Part shown: in pieces, positions 49,748 through 58,002 of the stretch
Numbering within the stretch: position 1 is the first letter of the stretch
How the letters are laid out: every line of letters begins with the position of its first letter
Translations under genes and position numbers: made by a program
Notes under the pieces: model-generated
Databases searched by the model: none
The model's input: only the letters and a program-made list of their open reading frames with translations
Told to the model about the DNA's origin: nothing
Assembly: GCF_003149455.1 (NCBI RefSeq)
Contig: NZ_QFFK01000001.1
Span: 124,001 to 188,000, forward strand
Length of the DNA stretch: 64,000 nt
From: Chitinophaga deserti
GTDB lineage: Bacteria; Bacteroidota; Bacteroidia; Chitinophagales; Chitinophagaceae
Direction of reading: 5' to 3'

Positions 49748-52723
49748 ATGTACCTGAATTGCAAATCCTGGTTCAGCCTGCGTTACGGCACCATCCGTAC
49801 CGACGAGCTCGTGGCTACCGCCAAGGCCCACGGGATTACGTCGCTCGCACTTACAAATATCAATGCAACTACGGATGCATGGATGTTTGTACAGGAATGC
49901 ATGCAGCACGACATCAAGCCCATCCTCGGCTTAGAATGCCGGAACGGTGCTGCTTTCCGGTACATCCTCCTTGCCCGGAATATGGACGGATGGCTGTCTA
50001 TTAACCGCTTCCTCTCCCGGCACCTCCAATCAGAAGAACCATTTCCGGAGCAAGCCCCTTTTCTGCCGGAAACCTTTGTGATATACGCCTGCGGAGCCAG
50101 ACCACTCCATTCTTTAGCGGAAAACGAACTGATAGGCATCCGCCCCAGGGAACTAAACCGCCTGTTCCGGACAGATACCCGGCGCTATGCAGATAAGCTC
50201 GTTGTATTACAGCCCATCAGTTTCCAGAACGAAGAATCCCAGCGGCTGCACCGGGTTTTACGGGCAGTCGATAATAATTTGCTCATCAGCCAATTGCCGC
50301 CGGAAGAAGTGGCAGGGATAGATGAATGCTTCATCCCTCCCTTTCAACTGCTGGAACTATTTAAAGAACAACCCCACATCGTCCGCAATACCCTCCGGGT
50401 GATGGAGGAATGCCAGCTGCATTTCACCTTCGGGCAACACCTCAACAAAAAACGTTTTACACACAGCCGCGAAGGCGACCGAGAACTGCTGAGGGACCTG
50501 GCATATGAAGGGATGGAATACCGCTACGGAATTGGAAATGCAGAAGCGAAACAACGCATCGATAAAGAATTGCTGATCATCGACCAGCAGGATTTCAATG
50601 CTTACTTCCTCATTACCTGGGACATTGTGCGCTATGCCCGTCACCGCGACTTCTTCCATGTAGGCAGAGGCAGCGGGGCTAACTCCATCATTGCTTATTG
50701 CCTGGGCATCACGAACGTAGACCCCATTGCGCTGGATCTGTATTTCGAGCGGTTCCTCAATCCGCACCGCAGCTCTCCTCCTGATTTCGATATCGACTTC
50801 TCCTGGCGCGACCGGGATGAGATCTTCGATTATATTTTCAATAAATACACGACAGAACATACCGCCCTGCTGGGAACCGTGGCTACCTTCCAGACAAACG
50901 CCATCGTACGCGAGCTGGGCAAAGTATATGGATTACCCAAAGGCGAGATCGACAAAATCCTTGAAAACCCTTACCAGGTAAAACTGGGAGAAGACAATGT
51001 GCATCAGCGCATCATCCGCTATGGCCGCATGCTCGACCGGTTCCCCAATCACCTGAGTATTCATGCCGGCGGTATCCTCATCAGTGAAGCGCCCATCCAT
51101 CAGCACTGCGCAACGCACCTGCCCCCCAAAGGGCTTTGCACCGCGCAGCTGGATATGCATCTGGCAGAAGCCATCGGCCTGCATAAATTCGATATCCTTA
51201 GTCAGCGCGGCCTCGGGCACATCCGTGATTCGCTGGATATCATTAAAGAAAACCACGGGCTGGATCTGGACATCCACGATGTTAAATCCTTCATGGAAGA
51301 TCCCAAGGTGAAGGACGCCCTCCGTAATGTTCAGACTATCGGTTGCTTTTACATCGAATCTCCCGCCATGCGGCAACTGCTGCGCAAGCTGCGTTGCGAC
51401 GATTACATCACGCTTGTGGCTGCCAGCTCGATTATTCGTCCGGGTGTGGCACAGGCGGGCATGATGCGGCAGTATGTGCTGAACTTCCATCAGCCCGACA
51501 AAGTGGAATACCTCCACCCCGTCATGAAAACCCTGCTGGGAGAAACGTATGGCGTGATGGTGTACCAGGAAGATGTGATCAAGGTAGCGCACCACTACGC
51601 CAACCTCGATCTGGCAGATGCAGACACTCTCCGGCGTGCTATGGCAGGAAAATACCGCGGGCAGCAGAACTTCGAGAAGATCAAGAACCTTTTCTTCGAT
51701 AACTGTGAAAAACTGGGGCGCCCCAGGGCCGTGAGTGATGAGGTGTGGCGCCAGATCGCCAGCTTTGCTAATTTCTCATTTTCCAAAGCGCACTCGGCCA
51801 GTTTCGCCGTGGAAAGCTATCAGAGTCTTTACCTGAAAACTTACTTTCCGGCAGAGTTTATGGTGGCAGTTATCAACAATTTCGGCGGGTTCTATAACCG
51901 GGAACTGTATTTCAGGGAGCTGAAGAAAACCGGCGTCAATATCAACCCGCCCTGTGTTAACCGTAGTGACTATTACACTAACATCAAGAAAAACGAAGTG
52001 CATGTTGGGTTTATACATGTGGAGAAACTGGAGCAGGCATGGATCGAATCCGTGCTGGACGACCGTAAAGCGAACGGGTATTTCCTCAATATGGAAGATT
52101 TCGTGAACCGTACGCAGCCTCACCCTGCACAGCTGGAAATTCTGATACGCATCGGGGCTTTCCATTTCACGAAGGAAACAAAGAAGAACCTTTTGTGGAA
52201 AAGCGCTGCGCTGTTGCGCAGGGATACAAACGATCCCTCAAAGCCCGGGCTATTCAGGGAGCCTTCCCGCAACTGGACGCTGCCTACGCTCTCCTATCAC
52301 GATCACGAGGATGCATTCGATGAAATTGAACTGCTGGGCTTTCCGCTGACTTCACCCTTTGGCGTATTGCAACACGACCAGCGCAAATACATGCCGGTTG
52401 CTGATCTGGAGCGTCATCTGGGCAAAAACGTATCCATGCTCGGCTACCTCGTAACACTCAAACATGTCTATACCGTAAAACAGGAAGCCATGTGCTTCGG
52501 TACTTTCCTCGACCGTGATGGCGACTTTCTCGACACTGTGCATTTCCCCGACAGTCTGCGCCGGTACCCTTTTATGAAAGGCGGCTTTTATATTCTTGAA
52601 GGCAAAGTGATAGAGGAGTTCGGGGTATATTCCCTCGATGTACACTACATGCGGAAAATAGGATACTTCGAAGATAAAGCGAAAGAAACCGGCACCCTTC
52701 GCGCTCCGCTCAGTACTGCATAA
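49748..52723 (+). CDS. DnaE-type DNA polymerase III alpha subunit, error-prone-like
   Basis: The 991-residue C-family polymerase is shorter than replicative DnaE (about 1160). The catalytic triad is in VGRGSGANSIIAYCLG and PDFDIDFSWRDRDEIFDY (about 344-361), and the third aspartate region is LHKFDILSQRGL. HHH and OB-fold regions follow (FDEIELLGFPLTSPFG). The PHP domain is degenerate: NCKSWFSL replaces the usual H-x-H-S opening and LTNINATT the LTDH motif. Coupling to dinB under shared operators suggests a DnaE2-like mutagenic role, analogous to imuB-dnaE2 cassettes. A second, replicative dnaE should exist elsewhere. Confidence 0.9.
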   Translation: MYLNCKSWFSLRYGTIRTDELVATAKAHGITSLALTNINATTDAWMFVQECMQHDIKPILGLECRNGAAFRYILLARNMDGWLSINRFLSRHLQSEEPFPEQAPFLPETFVIYACGARPLHSLAENELIGIRPRELNRLFRTDTRRYADKLVVLQPISFQNEESQRLHRVLRAVDNNLLISQLPPEEVAGIDECFIPPFQLLELFKEQPHIVRNTLRVMEECQLHFTFGQHLNKKRFTHSREGDRELLRDLAYEGMEYRYGIGNAEAKQRIDKELLIIDQQDFNAYFLITWDIVRYARHRDFFHVGRGSGANSIIAYCLGITNVDPIALDLYFERFLNPHRSSPPDFDIDFSWRDRDEIFDYIFNKYTTEHTALLGTVATFQTNAIVRELGKVYGLPKGEIDKILENPYQVKLGEDNVHQRIIRYGRMLDRFPNHLSIHAGGILISEAPIHQHCATHLPPKGLCTAQLDMHLAEAIGLHKFDILSQRGLGHIRDSLDIIKENHGLDLDIHDVKSFMEDPKVKDALRNVQTIGCFYIESPAMRQLLRKLRCDDYITLVAASSIIRPGVAQAGMMRQYVLNFHQPDKVEYLHPVMKTLLGETYGVMVYQEDVIKVAHHYANLDLADADTLRRAMAGKYRGQQNFEKIKNLFFDNCEKLGRPRAVSDEVWRQIASFANFSFSKAHSASFAVESYQSLYLKTYFPAEFMVAVINNFGGFYNRELYFRELKKTGVNINPPCVNRSDYYTNIKKNEVHVGFIHVEKLEQAWIESVLDDRKANGYFLNMEDFVNRTQPHPAQLEILIRIGAFHFTKETKKNLLWKSAALLRRDTNDPSKPGLFREPSRNWTLPTLSYHDHEDAFDEIELLGFPLTSPFGVLQHDQRKYMPVADLERHLGKNVSMLGYLVTLKHVYTVKQEAMCFGTFLDRDGDFLDTVHFPDSLRRYPFMKGGFYILEGKVIEEFGVYSLDVHYMRKIGYFEDKAKETGTLRAPLSTA

Positions 52724-52754
52724 TAGCGTCTCTTTCCGCCTATAAACATATAAA

Positions 52755-52790
52755 AAAAGCCGCCTCATGAGAATGAGGCGGCTTTTGTAT
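52755..52790. terminator. Terminator between dnaE and lysC
   Basis: AAAAGCCGCCTCAT pairs with ATGAGGCGGCTTTT around loop GAGA. It lies between convergent genes and can serve both. Confidence 0.85.
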
Positions 52791-52811
52791 TCATGTAATC
52801 AACAATCATTA

Positions 52812-54134
52812 CTATTCCAGTCCGAACAGTCCTTTATTCAGCAGCTGGAGTGTTTTCTCCTTGTGCTGGCCACCAACGAGGATGGAAATGTTGTGCCTGC
52901 TGCCGCCGTAAGAGATCATACGCAGGGGCACTTCATTCAGGGAATCGAACAGTTTCTTGAGGATAGACGGTGTGGCCGCAACCTCATTACCCACGATGGA
53001 AACGATAGCCTGGTGGTGATCCAGCTCTACTGTTCCGAAGGGCTGCAGTTCTTTGAGGATCTGATCAAGATGACGCTGATCGTCGATCGTGATAGAAACC
53101 GCCACTTCTGAAGTGGTGATCATATCGATCGGTGTGCGGTATTTCTCGAAGATCTCGAAGATTTTACGGAGGAAGCCGTAAGCCAGGAGCATGCGGCTGG
53201 ATTTGATCTTGATGGCGATGATACCATCTTTCGCTGCGATAGCTTTCACACCGTTGCCGTTAGGCATTTCAGTGATGATGGTGCCTTTCGCTTCGGGCTG
53301 CATCGTGTTCAGCAGTTTCACGGGAATGTTGAAATGCTGTGCAGGCCAGATGGATGCAGGGTGAAGGATCTTAGCGCCGAAGTAAGCCAGCTCGGCAGCT
53401 TCGTCGAAAGAGAGCTGCTCGATCGGGAATGTTTTCTTCACAACACGGGGATCGTTGTTGTGCATACCGTCGATATCGGTCCAGATCTGTACTTCTTTTG
53501 CCTGGATGGCTGCGCCGATGAGGGAAGCAGAATAATCGCTGCCACCACGTTTCAGGTTATCTACTTCTCCGCGGAAGTTGCGGCAGATGTATCCTTGTGT
53601 AATGAAGAGCGTCTGGCCTTTCTGCTGTTCCAGCAGGTGGTTGAGTTTTACTTTGATGCGGGGAATGTCCGGTTCTTCAAACTCATCGATGCTCATGAAA
53701 TCCAGCGCAGGCAGCAGCACGGCTTTCACGCCGGTTTCCTCCATGTATGCGCTGAATAGTTTGGTAGACAGGAGCTCGCCCTGGGCGAGGATGTCTTTGT
53801 TCAGTGCCTCGTTGAAAGAAATACGAAGGATGATATTAAGGAATTCAAAATGTTCGTCTACGATGGCTTTGGCATTAGCCCGTCCTGCTTCGGTTTTCAC
53901 CAGTTCGTTACAGAAAGCCCGGTAATGGCTTTCCAGCTTGTCGATCTGCTGCTTCGCTTCCGTCTTCTTTCCTTCAGACAGCGATTGACCAATTTCGACA
54001 AGTGCGTTGGTTGTTCCCGAAAGGGCGGAGAGTACCACTATTTTGGCATCGGTGTCAGCTGTGATCAACTGTGCTACGGAATGCATGCGCTCCGGTTTGC
54101 CAACCGAGGTTCCGCCAAATTTTAAGACTTTCAT
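52812..54134 (-). CDS. lysC: Aspartate kinase
   Basis: The 440-residue monofunctional kinase catalyses the first step of the aspartate pathway (Lys, Thr, Met). The N-terminal LKFGGTSVGKPERM (4-17) binds ATP/aspartate, and RGGSDYSASLIGAAI is the second family signature. Two ACT-type regulatory domains occupy about 290-440. It is the third gene of DUF3467-Ldh-lysC, 20 bp after the dehydrogenase. Confidence 0.96.
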   Translation of the reverse strand: MKVLKFGGTSVGKPERMHSVAQLITADTDAKIVVLSALSGTTNALVEIGQSLSEGKKTEAKQQIDKLESHYRAFCNELVKTEAGRANAKAIVDEHFEFLNIILRISFNEALNKDILAQGELLSTKLFSAYMEETGVKAVLLPALDFMSIDEFEEPDIPRIKVKLNHLLEQQKGQTLFITQGYICRNFRGEVDNLKRGGSDYSASLIGAAIQAKEVQIWTDIDGMHNNDPRVVKKTFPIEQLSFDEAAELAYFGAKILHPASIWPAQHFNIPVKLLNTMQPEAKGTIITEMPNGNGVKAIAAKDGIIAIKIKSSRMLLAYGFLRKIFEIFEKYRTPIDMITTSEVAVSITIDDQRHLDQILKELQPFGTVELDHHQAIVSIVGNEVAATPSILKKLFDSLNEVPLRMISYGGSRHNISILVGGQHKEKTLQLLNKGLFGLE

Positions 54135-54154
54135 TTGTTTGTGATATATATTAC

Positions 54155-55231
54155 TTAAAAATCGATTTTAAATTTCATGGCTACTTCGCCAAGGTCTTTT
54201 ACCACAGGATCGAGGATCGGGATACCGGCTTCCATACGGTAGGCCTGCATTTCCCTTTCAGGATCGCCGGGGATCAGTACTTTTTCTTCTCCCGCAACGG
54301 TTTTAGCTCCCCGGAAGCGCTTGATCCAGGTATCCATATGTGACTTGAACTCATCAGCCGGACGGAAGGCATCTACCCGCATAGCCCCGAAGAAATGGCC
54401 CAGTCCTTTCCCGACTGGGTCGGGAGGCAGGGGAAGGAAACTCACGAAAGGCGGTGCCCAGGGACCATAATTGGCACCAGACAACACAGCCGAGAAGATA
54501 TCCACGATAGAGCCGAGGCAATAGCCTTTATGGCTGCCATGTTCCCGGTCGCCTCCGAGCGGCAGCAATGCACCACCGCTTTTAAGCTCGTTCGGATTGG
54601 TACTGGAATGGCCATGCTTATCCTGCACCCAGCCTGTAGGGGCCTCCATTTCCTTGCGCTGGAGAATCTCCAGTTTACCGTTGGCGGCTGTGGTAGTCGC
54701 AAAGTCGGCAACGAAAGGAGGCTGTTCCCCTGCCGGGATGGCTACCGCGATGGGATTGGTACCCAGCATACGCTCCGTGGCAAAAGTAGGGGCTACGAGC
54801 GGACTGGCATTTGTCATGGCCATGCCGATCATATCCTGCTCCAGTGCCATCATGGCGTGGTATCCGGCTATCCCGAAGTGGTTGGAATGGCGGACGCTAA
54901 CCCATCCCGTGCCGGCGATTTTTGCCTTTTCGATGGCTACCTGCATAGCAAAAGGCGCTACCACGAGGCCAAGGCCTCCGTCTCCATCCACCACTGCCGT
55001 AGAAGGCGTTTCGTGGACGATCCGGATATCCGGCGTGGGATTGATACGGCCTGCTTCCCATAGGCGAACGTACCCGCTAAGGCGTGCAACACCATGAGAA
55101 TCAATACCCCTGAGGTCAGCAGAGAGTAAAACGGTAGCCGCAAGTTCTGCATGTGCTGCAGAGCAGCCCATTTTCAGAAATACATCGCGGGTAAATGCCT
55201 GCAGGTGGCTATACGGGAAAATTTGCTCCAT
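54155..55231 (-). CDS. Ldh/malate dehydrogenase family oxidoreductase (YlbC/MdhA-type)
   Basis: The 358-residue NAD(P)-dependent dehydrogenase of the type 2 malate/L-lactate family has the characteristic ADLRGIDSHGVARLSGYV (about 38-55), catalytic His in VSVRHSNHFGIAGYHA and GSHKGYCLGSIVDI. Substrate may be malate, lactate, ureidoglycolate or another 2-hydroxyacid. I start at MEQIFPY (55231); a longer frame overlaps the upstream gene. It lies between DUF3467 and lysC. Confidence 0.9.
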   Translation of the reverse strand: MEQIFPYSHLQAFTRDVFLKMGCSAAHAELAATVLLSADLRGIDSHGVARLSGYVRLWEAGRINPTPDIRIVHETPSTAVVDGDGGLGLVVAPFAMQVAIEKAKIAGTGWVSVRHSNHFGIAGYHAMMALEQDMIGMAMTNASPLVAPTFATERMLGTNPIAVAIPAGEQPPFVADFATTTAANGKLEILQRKEMEAPTGWVQDKHGHSSTNPNELKSGGALLPLGGDREHGSHKGYCLGSIVDIFSAVLSGANYGPWAPPFVSFLPLPPDPVGKGLGHFFGAMRVDAFRPADEFKSHMDTWIKRFRGAKTVAGEEKVLIPGDPEREMQAYRMEAGIPILDPVVKDLGEVAMKFKIDF

Positions 55232-55244
55232 CCTAATGCTGCGG

Positions 55245-55556
55245 TTATGCCTGAGCGGTGGGACCGCCAAAGTTCATCGGTAAGGAAACCGGTTCCTGGT
55301 CCTGGATGGCGCCATGAGCGGATTCATATTTCTTGATATTGTCTACCAGCGCTTTCATCAGGCGCTTGGCATGCTGCGGCGTCAGGATGATCCTGGATTT
55401 CACCCGGGCCTTAGGCAAACCGGGCATCACATTGATAAAATCAACCACAAACTCCGACGGTGAATGCGTGATGATCGCCAGGTTGGCATACGTTCCGTCT
55501 GCTACTTCCTCGCTTAACTCAATATTCAGCTGTTGCTGTTCATTTTCATTTTCCAT
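55245..55556 (-). CDS. DUF3467 family protein
   Basis: The 103-residue protein matches DUF3467: ADGTYANLAIITHSPSEFV, FVVDFINVMPG and VKSRIILTPQHAKRLMKAL. Function is unknown. It is the first gene of the unit, 13 bp before the dehydrogenase. Confidence 0.88.
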   Translation of the reverse strand: MENENEQQQLNIELSEEVADGTYANLAIITHSPSEFVVDFINVMPGLPKARVKSRIILTPQHAKRLMKALVDNIKKYESAHGAIQDQEPVSLPMNFGGPTAQA

Positions 55557-55586
55557 TATAATGTGGCTTTGGAATCACAAAAATAG

Positions 55587-55620
55587 AAAAAGAGGTGCCA
55601 TTTCCAGCACCTCTTTTTTT
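55587..55620. terminator. Terminator between the SusD operon and DUF3467
   Basis: AAAAAGAGGTGC pairs with GCACCTCTTTTT around CATTTCCA. On the minus strand it follows the DUF1735 lipoprotein gene by about 20 bases. Confidence 0.8.
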
Positions 55621-55639
55621 ATAATATGTATCCTTCTTC

Positions 55640-56488
55640 TTATTCTCTCACAAAAGTTTCCTCCACAATACGCGGCGCTGCCGTGTTATAGGAATAATGG
55701 AGGTGGAAAGTATGGGTAGCAGGATCGTATCTGTTTACTCCCCAATGCTGGTCAATATTGGGTGTATCGCCCGCCGGAGTGATGGTTACAGAGTTATCCG
55801 CATTTACGGTCAGCACCATCTGATAATCCGGCCCAAGGTCGCCCAGATAGGCAATAACCGAGTTTGGTCCAGTGGTAATCAGCTCTTTACGCATATCAAT
55901 CGGGCGATCGCCATTTACAGGGTGGTGAAAGACGCCGGTGGCACGATAGTAGGCATGATAAGCATTTCTTACCACCACTTCGATAAACACCTTCCCCAGG
56001 TTGGATGCAATAACAGCGCCGCTGGGATCTGTCAGTTGAAAGCCCACCATCCATTTCTTAGACAGATCAGGGATCTTGCTGGAGTTTACCTTCACCACGA
56101 AAGGTACAGACCTTGTACCGGCTGGTACCGATACTGTATTTACCGTCATGGTGTATGCATCGGCCGGCAGTTGATTGTATTCATCATCGAACTTCTGGTT
56201 GTAGATCTGTGCAGCATTTGTAATTGGGCTCACTTTTGCATTTACGGCAGTACCCAGCGGATCTTTCGATGCTATGGCCACTTCAATAGGCATGTCCTGC
56301 GCATCGTTAGACAAGTCGAAGGCCTCGATCACCTTGTCACCGTCATGCTCTGCATACAGGAATTGCAGGGCAGGCGGGGCAGTGGTGTAGTCGATAAAAC
56401 TGGCATCGTCTTTCAGGCAACCGGTAAAAAGGAGACCGGTGGCCGAAGCGAAGAGGATATATTGAGAAAGCTTTTTCATGATCTTCAT
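55640..56488 (-). CDS. DUF1735/DUF4361-type surface lipoprotein of a SusCD locus
   Basis: The 282-residue protein has a lipoprotein signal (lipid Cys in LLFTGCLKDD, about 23). A DUF1735-like immunoglobulin-fold module follows (about 50-170, with VPAGTRSVPFVVKVNSSKI), then a C-terminal DUF4361-like region (YRATGVFHHPV to the end). Such proteins are accessory surface glycan or peptide binders. It is the third gene after susC-susD, 2 bp from susD. Either Met1 or Met4 could start it. Confidence 0.85.
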   Translation of the reverse strand: MKIMKKLSQYILFASATGLLFTGCLKDDASFIDYTTAPPALQFLYAEHDGDKVIEAFDLSNDAQDMPIEVAIASKDPLGTAVNAKVSPITNAAQIYNQKFDDEYNQLPADAYTMTVNTVSVPAGTRSVPFVVKVNSSKIPDLSKKWMVGFQLTDPSGAVIASNLGKVFIEVVVRNAYHAYYRATGVFHHPVNGDRPIDMRKELITTGPNSVIAYLGDLGPDYQMVLTVNADNSVTITPAGDTPNIDQHWGVNRYDPATHTFHLHYSYNTAAPRIVEETFVRE

Positions 56489-56490
56489 TT

Positions 56491-57990
56491 TTAGTTTACG
56501 TCCCAGAAAATTTTGCTCGTGAACTGATCTATTTTACCCTGTTTCACCAGGTTGGCGGCGTTATATGACTCCTCCGTTTGCGGATACAGGAGGCGTGAGG
56601 GTAGCTGCCCGGGCTTGATAGACTCCAGCGAAGCCGGAATATTGGGGTAACCGGTACGGCGGTATTCGTTCCATGCTTCCAGGGAGTTGATGAGGTACAT
56701 GGAGATCCATTTCTGGGTGGCAATTGCTTTCAGCTTATTAGGCGAAAATTCCCAGTCAGCATCTACTTCCTCACTGGTGAGATAAGGCTGCACCAGCTCA
56801 TCATAAATGGTGGCACGGTCATCAAAACCGTTATAAGCAATCATGGCAGGGGATGTCATGAGATAATAGAAGCTTTCTGCAACGCCTTCTTCATAAAATG
56901 CTTTGGCAGTTTTCCCGAAATTTATCCCCAGTTCCTGTACGGCTTCGGCGAGCAGGAACTTCATTTCCGATACCTGGAAAATAACAACCGGTTGATTATA
57001 ACTACGGAAAATTGAAGCGGCTCCAAAAGGCGTGGCATCAGGCGGATTGAGATCTCCAAGATCTACCCCGCTGGCAGCTGTACTACCGAATATTGCTACC
57101 CCGCGATCATGATCCACCTTAGCAACACCGTAAGTTGTTGGCATAACATAATCATGTTCTGTGGCGGAAGAACCTGCCGCATTCATATAGTATCTGTTCC
57201 AAAAAGGATTCTGCTTGCCCTCAGTTCTGAGATAACCCGGATCCACTACAGCGTCTTCCTCAAGGAAACCATCAGGATCTGCTGCCAGGGCAGTGAGTAA
57301 AGGTGTAATATATGCCAGCCGGGACGCTACGCGCGATTGACGGATGAGCAACCGCATCTTTATTGAATTTGCCAACTGCTTCCAACGGTCCAGATCCCCA
57401 TCGAAGAGGATATCTTCATTACCCACGTGGATAGTATTATCAGGGTCGGTTTCATCAATAATTTTCTTGGCAGCGTCCAGCTGCCTGATAAGATCTTCAT
57501 AAATCGTAACTGCGTTATCATATGCAGGCGTTAGGTTAGCCTTTCCTTTCAGCGCTTCTGAGTAGGGAACGTTTCCGTACTGGTCAATAACCTGCTGATA
57601 CACATATGCTTTCATGATTTTGGCCAGGGCAATGAAATATTCATGCCGGGTAAGTGCAGCGGCCTTCTTCTCAATAAACTCGTAATCCATCAGGTTGTTA
57701 TACGACTGATTCCATACGCCTTGTTCTGTAGCACTGGTATAGTTATAGGTGCGGTAGGTATTATAACCACTTACCACATTGGATTTAGCCCAGTAACCAA
57801 CCGTCCAGGCACCATAAGTCTGCCAGGTATTGCATACGAGAGTGCCTGTTCCTGAAAGCGCCCCGGTAAGTACGGCCTGAGGCGTTGCGTCGGTAGCATC
57901 GTTGGGTGTATTATTAATTTCAAGGAAGTCTTTCTTGCAACTGGTGGCGAGCATGCCCACACCCAGTATGATATAGATGAGTTTCTTCAT
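56491..57990 (-). CDS. SusD/RagB-family nutrient-binding lipoprotein
   Basis: The 499-residue surface lipoprotein has lipid Cys at about 18 (LATSCKKDFLEINN) and the SusD tetratricopeptide-like fold (AKIMKAYVYQQVIDQYGNVPYSEAL; EMKFLLAEAVQELG; KWISMYLINSLEAWNEYRRTGYP). The last motif is the family's C-terminal hallmark. It caps the SusC barrel and binds the substrate before import. It is 12 bp after susC. The nutrient is unknown. Confidence 0.95.
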   Translation of the reverse strand: MKKLIYIILGVGMLATSCKKDFLEINNTPNDATDATPQAVLTGALSGTGTLVCNTWQTYGAWTVGYWAKSNVVSGYNTYRTYNYTSATEQGVWNQSYNNLMDYEFIEKKAAALTRHEYFIALAKIMKAYVYQQVIDQYGNVPYSEALKGKANLTPAYDNAVTIYEDLIRQLDAAKKIIDETDPDNTIHVGNEDILFDGDLDRWKQLANSIKMRLLIRQSRVASRLAYITPLLTALAADPDGFLEEDAVVDPGYLRTEGKQNPFWNRYYMNAAGSSATEHDYVMPTTYGVAKVDHDRGVAIFGSTAASGVDLGDLNPPDATPFGAASIFRSYNQPVVIFQVSEMKFLLAEAVQELGINFGKTAKAFYEEGVAESFYYLMTSPAMIAYNGFDDRATIYDELVQPYLTSEEVDADWEFSPNKLKAIATQKWISMYLINSLEAWNEYRRTGYPNIPASLESIKPGQLPSRLLYPQTEESYNAANLVKQGKIDQFTSKIFWDVN

Positions 57991-58002
57991 GATCGGATCG
58001 GA

